Of a stretch of 64,000 bases of DNA, positions 19,329-28,209 are shown one piece after another. A model generated the notes under the pieces. The model made no database searches. It saw nothing but the letters and a program-made list of their open reading frames with translations, and was not told the DNA's origin. Source of the stretch: Ravibacter sp964559125. GTDB taxonomy: Bacteria > Bacteroidota > Bacteroidia > Cytophagales > Spirosomataceae. Position 1 is the first letter of the stretch; every line of letters begins with the position of its first letter. The stretch covers positions 62,001 through 126,000 of the forward strand of contig CAZLGW010000015.1 in assembly GCA_964559125.1 (NCBI GenBank). Reading direction: 5' to 3'. Position numbers and translations under genes: made by a program.

Positions 19329-22300
19329 ATGGAGATAATTGCCATATCCAGGCACAGGATGCGGTATGATTTGATCATACCCCCTAATTTGTTGTTGAAA
19401 ATGAAACTGCTCACCTTTTTTCTATTGGTTGTCCTCACGCAGGCGTGGGGTACGGGCTATGGCCAGAAGATTTACCTGGAAAAAAAGAATGTCAGGCTTG
19501 AATCGGCGCTTAAAGCGATAGAGAAGCAAACGAGCTATCTTTTTTTGTACGATAAAATGGAAGTACCTGTTAATCAACGTGTTTCTGTTAGTATCCATAA
19601 TGAATCAATCGAAGAGACGTTGGATCAGCTATTCAGCGGCTTGCCGTTGTCGTATAAGATCTTTAACAAGAATATTGTGATCAGGAAGGATCTGAGCAAA
19701 AGCGCTGCACAGTCTGCTGTACCGCCTGTGCCGGAACCAATCCTGCCTGAGCCTGAACCTTTTCATACCGTGACAGGAAGGATTGTGGATGAAAGTGGGG
19801 AGGGGCTGCCGGGTGTCAGCATTTTGATCAAAGGAACGCAGCGGGGGATGATCTCGGATGTGGATGGCTCGTTTACTATTGAAGTGCCGGATGAAACGAC
19901 GATTCTTGTTTTTTCTTTTGTGGGGTATCTGAGCCAGGAAGTGGTGGTGGGAAACAGGACGAGGTTAGAGGTCGTATTGGAAGTGGATGACAAGGCGTTG
20001 GAGGAGGTTGTGGTGGTAGGCTATGGGACGCAGAAGAAGAGTGATCTGACGGGTTCTGTGGCCAGGGCGAATATCAATGCATTTCGGGAATCACCCAATG
20101 TCAACATCGCCCAATCTCTGCAGGGAACTGTTCCGGGATTGAATATAGGGCAAGTCAGCAGAGCAGGACAAAACCCGGCAATCTCAATAAGAGGGCGGAC
20201 CACAATCAGTGGGAATCGAAACGTATTACTGGTGGTAGACGGCATTATTTATCAGGGAGCTTTAAGCGACCTGAACCCCAATGATATTGAGTCAGTAGAT
20301 GTTTTGAAGGATGCCAGCAGTATTGCTATTTACGGCGCTCAGGCAGCAAATGGAGTGCTTCTTATCACAACCAAGCAGGGGGAGAAAGATAGCAAACCGG
20401 TTTTTAACTACACAGGCTCTATTACCACACAGCATCCTACTAATTCTCTGACTCTCATGAACCGGGAAGAGTTCCTGAAAAAGTCTGCTGACGTCGATTG
20501 GCGTATAGCCTACCGGGCTCCTGATTATGTACAGCTACGCGATGACTACAGTTACCTGGATGTTGTCATAGGATCGGAATTCCGGAACGGATATGAGAAC
20601 GGGACGGATTATGACTGGTGGAGGAATACTACAAATCCAGGACATATCATGGCGCATAACCTTGGGGTTAGCGGATCCAGCGGCGCGATCTCGTACTATA
20701 TGTCCGGTGGGTTTACCAGGCAGAAAGGGTTTGTAATGAACGATCTGTTTAACAGGTCGACGTTCAGGATAAACCTTGAAAACAGGGTGTTGAGCTGGTT
20801 TAAGATAGGCGCGCAAACGTCGGCATCATTCATGGATTATTCGGGTGTTTCTCCTAACCTGAGCGGCATTACAATCATGAGTCCCCTGATCAGCCCCACA
20901 GACGAGGAAGGAAACCAGCTATTAAACCCTAACGGAACAAATAATCCCAACCCATTTTTGGTTTCATCGGCCGATGATCTGGATAAGCAAGGGAGCTTGT
21001 TCGGCAACTTTTATGCAGACTTGGATATTCCCTTCATCAAGGGCCTGAATTACCGACTGAATTTTGGCAATAACTATGCCTGGTCCAAGAATTTTAATAG
21101 TAATCCCTATTCCAACGGTGCGTCGGGGGGAGCATTTAAGGCGAACAGCAGCACTTACGACTGGACATTGGACAATATCCTTAACTATAAAAAGAAGTTG
21201 GGAGAACGTCATAACCTGGGCGTCACCCTCGTGTATGGGCGAAGACAGCGGAATTTTGAACAGACAGAAGCAAACGGGGTCAATTATACCAATTTAAGGC
21301 TTAGCTATCATGATCTGAGCCTGGGAACATTGCAAACCATCTCTTCCGGGGCATGGGAAGAAAGCTACTTGTACCAGATGGCAAGGGTCAATTACGAATA
21401 TAATTATAAGTACCTGTTCACGGCTACGATCAGGCGGGACGGGTTCTCCGGCTTTGCCCGTAACCGGAAAACGGCGCTGTTTCCTTCTGTTGGGGTGGGG
21501 TGGATTGCCAGTGAGGAGTCATTCCTTGAATATGACTGGCTTAATCATCTGAAATTCAGGATTTCTTATGGTACCAACGGCAACCTGGTCAACCGCTATG
21601 CCTCGCTGGCAAGGGTCTCCATGTTTCCCGCCTATGTTTTTGGCGAGGGAGGGTCTACCTTATTCGGACAACAGGTGACGAGCATGGGTAATCCCAACCT
21701 GTCGTGGGAAACGACGGCAGGGCTTAACTTTGGTATTGACTTTGCGTTGCTGAAAAGCCGGTTGACAGGAAGTCTGGATTTCTATAAAACTACTACCAAC
21801 GACCTGATTTATAATGTCTCACTACCGCAAATTACAGGTTTTGGCACCATTACGACCAATATCGGTAATGTAGCCAACAAAGGCGGGGAGCTGACATTAA
21901 ATGCGAAAGCCCTGGATCTAAAGGGGTTTCAATGGAATATCAACTTCAACATGGCAGCAAACCGGAACAAGATCGTGTCGCTGCTCGGGCTTGACCTCGA
22001 TGGGGATGGTAAGGAGGATGATCTTGTAGCGAGCGGGTTATTTATCGGACAGCCCATCAGCGCGATATTCGACTATGAATCGGCCGGTATTATTCAGCTT
22101 GGGGAAGAAGAACCTTCCGGCTTTTTTGTTGGAACTCACAGGATCGTCGATCAGAACAATGACGGCGTTATCGATCCCTACGACAGGGTGATCAGGGGAA
22201 GACAGGACCCTGCCTTTAATTTTGGTATTCTGAATGAGTTCAATTACAGAAATTTTACCTTAAGGGTGTTTATAAACTCCATACAAGGGGGGAAAAGGAG

Positions 22301-22679
22301 TTACCTGGGAAGAAACCAACCCTCACTTGCCCTGAGTGATAATGGTCGGAGGAATAATTTATGGAAAGAAGTGGATTACTGGACTCCGTCTAACCCCGGC
22401 GCCCGGTACAGGGGGTTAGTGGAAGGGGCTGCCATCGACTATGCCTATTACGGAAACAGGAGCTTTGTCCGCCTGCAGGATGTGACCCTGGCTTACACAT
22501 TACCCGTAACCCTTGCGCAGCGCATAGGGGTTAAATCACTTAAAATCTTTGGTAGTGGAAAGAACCTAGCAACCTGGACAGACTGGGTGGGTTGGGATCC
22601 TGAAACCGGTGCGGGGCTTGATAGGAACGGTATGCCTGTTATGCGGGGAGTATCTGCGGGAATTGATCTGAGTTTTTGA
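19329..22679 (+). CDS. SusC/RagA-family TonB-dependent transporter (module 3, phosphatase-linked)
   Basis: 1116 residues. Three nested Met starts (19329, 19359, 19401) precede the hydrophobic signal KLLTFFLLVVLTQAWGTGYGQ. It has an STN domain (KKNVRLESALKAIEKQTSYLFLY), a regulatory-like domain (GRIVDESGEGLPGVSILIKGT), the TonB box EEVVVVGYGTQKK, a plug (LLVVDGIIYQGALSDLNPNDIESV, LKDASSIAIYGAQAANG) and a barrel ending GIDLSF. It is the outer-membrane pore of module 3. The cargo is inferred to be a product of surface phosphatase action. Confidence 0.95.
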   Translation: MEIIAISRHRMRYDLIIPPNLLLKMKLLTFFLLVVLTQAWGTGYGQKIYLEKKNVRLESALKAIEKQTSYLFLYDKMEVPVNQRVSVSIHNESIEETLDQLFSGLPLSYKIFNKNIVIRKDLSKSAAQSAVPPVPEPILPEPEPFHTVTGRIVDESGEGLPGVSILIKGTQRGMISDVDGSFTIEVPDETTILVFSFVGYLSQEVVVGNRTRLEVVLEVDDKALEEVVVVGYGTQKKSDLTGSVARANINAFRESPNVNIAQSLQGTVPGLNIGQVSRAGQNPAISIRGRTTISGNRNVLLVVDGIIYQGALSDLNPNDIESVDVLKDASSIAIYGAQAANGVLLITTKQGEKDSKPVFNYTGSITTQHPTNSLTLMNREEFLKKSADVDWRIAYRAPDYVQLRDDYSYLDVVIGSEFRNGYENGTDYDWWRNTTNPGHIMAHNLGVSGSSGAISYYMSGGFTRQKGFVMNDLFNRSTFRINLENRVLSWFKIGAQTSASFMDYSGVSPNLSGITIMSPLISPTDEEGNQLLNPNGTNNPNPFLVSSADDLDKQGSLFGNFYADLDIPFIKGLNYRLNFGNNYAWSKNFNSNPYSNGASGGAFKANSSTYDWTLDNILNYKKKLGERHNLGVTLVYGRRQRNFEQTEANGVNYTNLRLSYHDLSLGTLQTISSGAWEESYLYQMARVNYEYNYKYLFTATIRRDGFSGFARNRKTALFPSVGVGWIASEESFLEYDWLNHLKFRISYGTNGNLVNRYASLARVSMFPAYVFGEGGSTLFGQQVTSMGNPNLSWETTAGLNFGIDFALLKSRLTGSLDFYKTTTNDLIYNVSLPQITGFGTITTNIGNVANKGGELTLNAKALDLKGFQWNINFNMAANRNKIVSLLGLDLDGDGKEDDLVASGLFIGQPISAIFDYESAGIIQLGEEEPSGFFVGTHRIVDQNNDGVIDPYDRVIRGRQDPAFNFGILNEFNYRNFTLRVFINSIQGGKRSYLGRNQPSLALSDNGRRNNLWKEVDYWTPSNPGARYRGLVEGAAIDYAYYGNRSFVRLQDVTLAYTLPVTLAQRIGVKSLKIFGSGKNLATWTDWVGWDPETGAGLDRNGMPVMRGVSAGIDLSF

Positions 22680-22703
22680 AAGATTTAAAATTATGAATTT
22701 GAT

Positions 22704-24401
22704 ATGATATCTCTAGTAAAAGGCCGTGCCTGGCTCGCATGCCTCTTTATAAGCATTGCTTGTAACGAATCTGAAATCCTTAATGAGGTTCCGTTGGATT
22801 TCAATAGTCTCGAAAACGCTTATGTCAGTTATGATGATTTTAATGCGGCGGTTTATTCGTTGTACGATCAGACAAGAGTGCAGTTGTCAGATGGGAATAT
22901 GCCTGTCTATGTCTATCTGTACGGAACCGATATCGGTTACAACGGAGCCGTCGATCTGAACAATCGCTTTGGGAGCTATCCTGCTTCACTGACCGTGGTC
23001 AGTACCTATGCACTTAGCCCGTGGCGAGGTTACTATAAGATAATTTCATCGGCAAATATCATTCTGAACCGCCTGCAATCCTCTCAAATAACGGATGAGC
23101 AGAAGCGACAAATAGAAGCCAGCGCACGTTTATTCAGAGGGTTGTGCTATCGAAACCTGGCTCATTTATATGGCGGGGTTCCCATCGAACTGGAAGAGGT
23201 TTCACAACCCAGAACCGACTATGTAAGGGCTTCCCGTAACGAAGTTTACGAACAGGCTGCCGCAGATCTGGAATTTGCCGCCGGCAACCTGCCTGCTATT
23301 GACAGGGTACGTGATGGAGAAGTGTCGGCCGATGCAGCCAACCACCTGCTGGCTGAAACTTATGTGGCTCTCGGGAGGTGGGCAAATGCCATAGAAGCCA
23401 GCTCGAAGGTTATCAATAACCCAAACCTGGCTTTGATGACCGAACGTTTCGGTTCTCTCGCCAGTGAACCGGGCGACGTTTACTGGGATCTTTTCAGGCG
23501 TTACAATCAAAACAGAAGCGCCGGAAATACCGAAGGAATATGGGTGTTCCAGTATGAAGTAGATGTGTTGGGAGGGGTTACCCGTTCGGCCGCACTGGCC
23601 GGACCGCAACTGGAACGCGAGCATGCGCCGCGACCCTATGTGTTTGCTTATAAAGACCCGACCGGAGAGGTTCCGTTTTTGCCTCTGGGAGTTTCTGATT
23701 ACTCAGGAGGCAGGGGGATCGGTAGTCTGAGAGGAACCAATCATTTTAATTATACCATTTGGAAATATGACTGGGATGACATGAGGAATTCGGAATACAA
23801 TTTTGTGAGAGATGTCAAATTCAATAACCCTGCTTCTGTATGGTATGGACACAAGATATCAGACTATTCGCATATCTTCCGACAAGCCGTTAACGATACG
23901 CTTCGTTCCTGGTACCCCTATCAATCGAAAGTAACGACACCAGGCCAGCATCCCGCAGAACTTTTTGTTGATGCTAATTTGAAAACGCTCAACGCATCAG
24001 CTGCCGGCACTACTTACTCGGACCAGTACTTTATCCGGTTGGCAGAAACCTACCTGCTCAGAGCTGAAGCCCACTTAGGAAACGGCGACCTGGCAAGTGC
24101 GGCGGCAGATATAAACGTCGTACGCGCAAGGGCGAACGCAAAGCCCGTAACCCCTGATATGATAGACATACAGTTCATTCTCGACGAAAGAATGCGGGAA
24201 CTAGGAGTAGAAGAAAAGCGAAGATTGACTTTAAATCGTTTAGGGCTTTTGTATGACCGGGTAAGCCGGTATGCGGAAGGGAATCCGGTATCGGCTAAAT
24301 TTGGCCTGGATGTAGCGCCGCATCACAACCTTTTTCCTATTCCATTCAGTGAGATAGAGAGTAATACTGGAGCGGAGATAGAACAAAACCAGGGATACTA
24401 A
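22704..24401 (+). CDS. SusD/RagB-family lipoprotein (module 3)
   Basis: 565 residues. Lipobox SIAC with mature Cys at about 20 is followed by NESEILNEVPLDF. SusD-type helices are RLFRGLCYRNLAHLYGGVPIEL and QYFIRLAETYLLRAEAHLGNG, and the C-terminus is LFPIPFSEIESNTGAEIEQNQGY. It starts 24 bp after SusC. It is longer than the module 2 SusD because of an extended middle loop region (about 240-400), which usually holds ligand specificity. Confidence 0.95.
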   Translation: MISLVKGRAWLACLFISIACNESEILNEVPLDFNSLENAYVSYDDFNAAVYSLYDQTRVQLSDGNMPVYVYLYGTDIGYNGAVDLNNRFGSYPASLTVVSTYALSPWRGYYKIISSANIILNRLQSSQITDEQKRQIEASARLFRGLCYRNLAHLYGGVPIELEEVSQPRTDYVRASRNEVYEQAAADLEFAAGNLPAIDRVRDGEVSADAANHLLAETYVALGRWANAIEASSKVINNPNLALMTERFGSLASEPGDVYWDLFRRYNQNRSAGNTEGIWVFQYEVDVLGGVTRSAALAGPQLEREHAPRPYVFAYKDPTGEVPFLPLGVSDYSGGRGIGSLRGTNHFNYTIWKYDWDDMRNSEYNFVRDVKFNNPASVWYGHKISDYSHIFRQAVNDTLRSWYPYQSKVTTPGQHPAELFVDANLKTLNASAAGTTYSDQYFIRLAETYLLRAEAHLGNGDLASAAADINVVRARANAKPVTPDMIDIQFILDERMRELGVEEKRRLTLNRLGLLYDRVSRYAEGNPVSAKFGLDVAPHHNLFPIPFSEIESNTGAEIEQNQGY

Positions 24402-24427
24402 AGGTAGACTTATTGTAAATCAGATTT

Positions 24428-25492
24428 ATGTTCACTACAAAAATAAAACTTCAGATCTGTTTTATCGGGGTTTTAATACTCGCCGGGTGCAGCAGGCAGG
24501 TGCCGACAGCGACCGGCTCAACTTCCGGTTCGAAAGATAGTTTCAGCATTGTCGTGATGTCCGATACGCAGGGCTATTTCGGGAAGGGCACCAAAAAAAC
24601 GCCCGAAAGCCAGGAGCTACTGAGCAACCCCATACTCGTATCGCAGACAGACTGGATCGTCAGGAACATCAAAAAAGAGAATATTGTCTTTGTGAGTCAT
24701 GCCGGAGATGTAGTAGATATCAACAACCGGGAGCAATGGGATTTTGCATCACAACACATGAAGAAACTGCACGGATTGATCCCATACGGCATTTCAGTGG
24801 GGAATCATGACATGCAATCTTCCGGGAAATCCTCCTTGTACCAGGAGTATTTTCCGGCTTCCAAATTTTCGGGATTCGATTGGTACGGCGGGTATTTTAA
24901 AGACGATGAATTACCCGACGGGATATCCGGTAATAATGCGAACAGCTACCAGTTGTTTTCGGCTTCGGGGATCGATTTCCTGTTCCTGCACCTGGAGTGC
25001 AACGCGCCGGACAACGTGTTGAAATGGGCGGATTCAGTGCTGGAGCAATACAAAAACAGGTTTGCAATAGTGACTACGCACATGTTCCTCGGACCAAGAG
25101 AAAAACCCGTAAAGCCGGAAGACTACTTCGAGAACCCCAAGGGAGTGATGTTATGGAAAAAATGCCATGGAAGCATCGGCAACTCCGGACAGGAAATGTG
25201 GGATAAGTGCTTCCGTAAACACGCAAACATACAGCTCATTTTTTCGGGCGATCAAAGCCGTTCTAACGCTGTATACCTCACACAAACAGGAGATAACGGA
25301 AACGTCGTACATGCCCTTCTGAGTGATTACAACGCTTCGGACAGTGGCGGGCTCAGGATCTATCGCTTTTTCCCGGGAGAAAATAAAGTAAAGGTGGTTA
25401 CTTACGATGCTATTAACGATAGTGTGCTACGGCAAACCGATATCGTGCCTGACAAGAAGGCGCATAATTTCAGGATAAAGGTTAGAATTTAA
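24428..25492 (+). CDS. Calcineurin-like metallophosphoesterase lipoprotein
   Basis: 354 residues with lipobox LAGC (Cys at about 21). Metal-site blocks of the calcineurin-like fold are MSDTQ (block I), SHAGDVVD (block II), GNHDMQ (block III) and TTHM (block IV). The terminal GHxH block is not seen; its place is taken by IFSGDQSRSN, so one or two metal ligands appear changed. It follows SusD by 26 bp and is followed by another phosphatase. A role at the surface in cleaving phosphate esters is inferred; the missing block could mean altered activity. Confidence 0.82.
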   Translation: MFTTKIKLQICFIGVLILAGCSRQVPTATGSTSGSKDSFSIVVMSDTQGYFGKGTKKTPESQELLSNPILVSQTDWIVRNIKKENIVFVSHAGDVVDINNREQWDFASQHMKKLHGLIPYGISVGNHDMQSSGKSSLYQEYFPASKFSGFDWYGGYFKDDELPDGISGNNANSYQLFSASGIDFLFLHLECNAPDNVLKWADSVLEQYKNRFAIVTTHMFLGPREKPVKPEDYFENPKGVMLWKKCHGSIGNSGQEMWDKCFRKHANIQLIFSGDQSRSNAVYLTQTGDNGNVVHALLSDYNASDSGGLRIYRFFPGENKVKVVTYDAINDSVLRQTDIVPDKKAHNFRIKVRI

Positions 25493-25506
25493 CTTTGCAT
25501 ATTAAT

Positions 25507-26910
25507 ATGTCAGCTCCAATTCTGCGTGTTTTAACTGCTATTATAGTTTTTTCGGTTTCTGTTAATATTCATTTAACGGGAACTGCCCAATGCGAATCTC
25601 AGCAGCCGACGCTTATCTCGCTTGGCATTACCGACGACCTTAGTACCCGGCAGGTGGTATCCTGGCGTACCGATCCCGGTGTGACGGCCGGGTATGCGGA
25701 AATTGTACGGGACGAACCGGGGCCTGAGCTTGAGAATAAAGCAAAAAAGGTAACGGCGGCAAGTATTACAAAGCAGGACTACGGTTACGAATATACCTAC
25801 TACCGGGTCAGTCTCGAAAACCTGGAGCCTGATACCCGGTATGTATATCGGGTCGGTAACGATGAATGCAGGAGCGAGTGGTTCCAGTTTAAAACCGCAC
25901 AGAAAGAGGATAACCCTTTTTCGTTCATATTCATTTCAGATGTACAGCACGGGTTGGATAGCCAATATCCGAGGGTGATCCGCGAAGCTGCCTTCACGGC
26001 TCCACAGGCTTCCTTCTACCTGTTTACGGGAGATCTCACCAACAGCGCCACCGACAATGAGTTTAAGGCTTTTTTCCAGGCCGGAGGGTGGCTGCTGGCA
26101 TCGAAACCAGTAGCGGCGATTCCCGACAATCATGAATATAGAGAGAATAGCCAGGGTACGCGAAATGCGGAACTGGCTGGCTTTTGGGGAAATATGTTCG
26201 CTTTTCCTAATAACAGTCCCCGGGAACTCAACGAGATGGGTAGCTATTATTTCGATTACCAGAATACCCGCTTCATCATGATCAATAATAAGGACTTCCT
26301 GAAAAAAGACCAAACGGAATCCTATTTGAAATGGCTGGAACAACTCTTCAGAGAGAATACCAAAAAATGGCTGATAGTCGCCCAGCATCAGCCTGTCGTT
26401 CCGATCGCTGCTCACAGAAATAAAGGGGCTTTTTACGATCTTGTTTTTCCTCTCTACGAAAAATATGGTGTAGATCTCGTGCTGACCGGCCACGATCACG
26501 GCTATTCGAGAGGAGGAATAGAGTTGAATGGTGCCCGGAAGAAATCAATTAAAGGTCCCGTTTATGTCGTGTCTATAGCCGGCTCCAGGATGTATACGTT
26601 GGGATACTCCCAGTGGTATGACCGGATGGGTTCTGACGTACAGCTGTTTCAGCATATTGAAATGAATGACAAATCGCTGAATTTTAAAGCATATACCGCT
26701 ACGGGGCATATTTATGATGAATTTGAAATAAAAAAGAACAAAAGCAAAAAACAGTTCAGGGAGCTGGTACCCGACTATCCGGAAGCTACCGACTTTCCAC
26801 TTAACCCCAGAAAAAAGCTCTCTGAAGAAGAGATAAAAGAAGTAGAAAAGAAACAAAGAGACTATATCCGGCGACAGGGATCTTTTGGGCGAAGCAAAGG
26901 AGCGCGTTAA
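25507..26910 (+). CDS. Secreted purple-acid-phosphatase-like metallophosphoesterase
   Basis: 467 residues from the ATG at 25507, chosen because it opens the signal peptide (SAPILRVLTAIIVFSVSVNIHL). An N-terminal fibronectin-like domain (VVSWRTDPG, LENLEPDTRYVYRVG, WFQFKTA) precedes the catalytic domain with ISDVQHG, FTGDLTNSA, PDNHEY, VAQHQPVV and TGHDHGYSRG. These are the five metal-ligand blocks of the PAP/calcineurin superfamily. A Lys/Glu-rich C-tail follows. It is the last gene of module 3, before a strong terminator, and probably frees phosphate from extracellular esters. Confidence 0.9.
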   Translation: MSAPILRVLTAIIVFSVSVNIHLTGTAQCESQQPTLISLGITDDLSTRQVVSWRTDPGVTAGYAEIVRDEPGPELENKAKKVTAASITKQDYGYEYTYYRVSLENLEPDTRYVYRVGNDECRSEWFQFKTAQKEDNPFSFIFISDVQHGLDSQYPRVIREAAFTAPQASFYLFTGDLTNSATDNEFKAFFQAGGWLLASKPVAAIPDNHEYRENSQGTRNAELAGFWGNMFAFPNNSPRELNEMGSYYFDYQNTRFIMINNKDFLKKDQTESYLKWLEQLFRENTKKWLIVAQHQPVVPIAAHRNKGAFYDLVFPLYEKYGVDLVLTGHDHGYSRGGIELNGARKKSIKGPVYVVSIAGSRMYTLGYSQWYDRMGSDVQLFQHIEMNDKSLNFKAYTATGHIYDEFEIKKNKSKKQFRELVPDYPEATDFPLNPRKKLSEEEIKEVEKKQRDYIRRQGSFGRSKGAR

Positions 26911-27022
26911 TACGACGATTGCATTTGTCAATCTGGTACCCCACCGGGCTGCAGCAGCTGTATGTAAAAAAAAGATACGCAGGCACTGCGGGCTATACGC
27001 TATGAAAGGTCCATAATCAGGG

Positions 27023-27057
27023 AGGTCTTTGTACAAGTAGTACGAAGACCTTTTTTT
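27023..27057 (+). terminator. Rho-independent terminator of the phosphatase operon
   Basis: A 12-bp stem (27023-27034 with 27040-27051, one G-T wobble) with loop AAGTA is followed by a run of seven T. It lies 113 bp after the last host gene and just before the prophage end. Confidence 0.88.
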
Positions 27058-27162
27058 AAGGGTGAGGACAGTATAGAGAAGATCTGGATAAAAATTGTTT
27101 TAAAGACTCGGGGGTAGGGGCATTTTATTTGTCTTAGTTAATAGTTGCCGTAATTAAATCAC

Positions 27163-27201
27163 AATTCGAAATGTAAAAATGCGTAATTCCAAATGTAAAA
27201 A
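27163..27201. repeat. Paired 22-bp-period repeats at prophage end (candidate transposase sites)
   Basis: AATTCGAAATGTAAAAA (27163-27179) recurs as AATTCCAAATGTAAAAA (27185-27201), 16 of 17 identical at a spacing of exactly 22 bp. Mu ends carry tandem 22-bp MuA sites in the same way. The rest of 26911-27345 is AT-rich and holds only the host terminator and this pair; no gene is seen there. Confidence 0.55.
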
Positions 27202-27345
27202 ACTTGACCGGGCGTCAAATTGCACAAAAACAATAAAACACTACCCACAGAAGTAAAATACCAGGCAGAATATTAAAAGCCATGTGAGGTAAAAAATAGT
27301 ATACGAGAAAGACCAGGATCTTCGCTTCATAATTACATATATTTC

Positions 27346-27603
27346 CTATAAAAGCACGACAAGGCCATTAATTACCGAGATCCAAAGCCAAGCCCCCTCT
27401 ACATCTGAAGGAGAGGGATATTCCGGCAGTAAGACCCTCACCCTTGATCGCTCCCCGTATATCTTAACGGACAAGTCATTGGGGCACTCTACCAACCCCA
27501 AAACACGGACATCGCCCATATTATAAGAAGATGCCCTGTATTCTTCTTGCGTTGGCATAGCAGCCAACAAACCATCCGCATTAACAATCAAAACCCTTAT
27601 CAT
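27346..27603 (-). CDS. Small phage protein of unknown function at prophage left end
   Basis: 85 residues overlapping the start of the adjacent gene by 4 bp (ATGA-type coupling), so it is the last gene of the tail operon. It is mostly beta-rich with motifs VLIVNADGLLAAMPTQEEYRAS and LPEYPSPSDVEGAW. No family recognised. Its place after the fibre genes suggests a fibre-associated or moron protein. Confidence 0.6.
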   Translation of the reverse strand: MIRVLIVNADGLLAAMPTQEEYRASSYNMGDVRVLGLVECPNDLSVKIYGERSRVRVLLPEYPSPSDVEGAWLWISVINGLVVLL

Positions 27604-28190
27604 TCCAACTTCACCCGAGGTGAGACGCCAAAAACAACGCTATTGATACGCTGCGTCCATTGCTGCAAGCTGCTACCGACAACCTGGACGCGAAAAAAAG
27701 TAGCGTTGATATCGCGAACAACTGTTTTTTCGTTCGCTGATACACCCCCTATACCCCGTGCAATACTTACAGGGCTGATAAGTTGCATGACGTTGGTAGG
27801 CGGCTGAGGGGCATTATTTCCGGCAAGGAAAGTGTCTACACTCACCTGTACCTCATCCCACACAACTGCTAAACTCTCAGGCCTCTCCTGGATATCTTCC
27901 CATTTCGGGGATCCTCCTATGCTTTCCAGCGCTGTTTTCAACCTTTGGGAGGAATCCCATCCCACGAATACATCTAGAACATCCCCAACCGTCCTAACAG
28001 AACCTGAGTTAGATAGTTCCTTTTGATTGGAGTCATAATCGGTAATACGTGCATCAATTGCAGTATTGTTTGCGATCTCAAGATCGTCGGAATGAACGAA
28101 CGAGTCAAAAATATCCGCAAAGTCGCTCTGCGTTGGCTTCGCTCCTGTATGGAATCTGCCTTTGAGATAGGATATCGTTTGTTTAGCCAT
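27600..28190 (-). CDS. Tail-fibre-associated phage protein
   Basis: 196 residues. The N-terminal SYLKGRFHTGAKPTQSDFADIFDSFVHSDDL is a segment commonly found at the start of fibre-like proteins in Bacteroidota phages. The rest is polar and beta-rich. It is preceded by the dispersed TTTAAAC-type motif (28191-28209) right before its ATG. Probably a distal tail or fibre component; biochemical role unknown. Confidence 0.6.
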   Translation of the reverse strand: MAKQTISYLKGRFHTGAKPTQSDFADIFDSFVHSDDLEIANNTAIDARITDYDSNQKELSNSGSVRTVGDVLDVFVGWDSSQRLKTALESIGGSPKWEDIQERPESLAVVWDEVQVSVDTFLAGNNAPQPPTNVMQLISPVSIARGIGGVSANEKTVVRDINATFFRVQVVGSSLQQWTQRINSVVFGVSPRVKLE

Positions 28191-28209
28191 TTTTAAACAC
28201 TATTTAAAT
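28191..28209. repeat. Dispersed TTTAAAC-type motif, copy a
   Basis: TTTTAAACACTATTTAAAT on plus, directly abutting the ATG of the minus-strand gene ending at 27600. It is one of several related copies at phage gene junctions (38767-38785, 45062-45090, 48286-48302). Confidence 0.45.

Noticed and set aside
26545..27036. 163-residue minus-strand open frame across the host/phage junction
   Set aside because: Covers the PAP-like gene in antisense and the terminator; no domain.
27376..27420. Similar G/C-rich fold near the prophage end as a second repeat copy
   Set aside because: It lies within a coding frame and matches the 7189 repeat only in composition.
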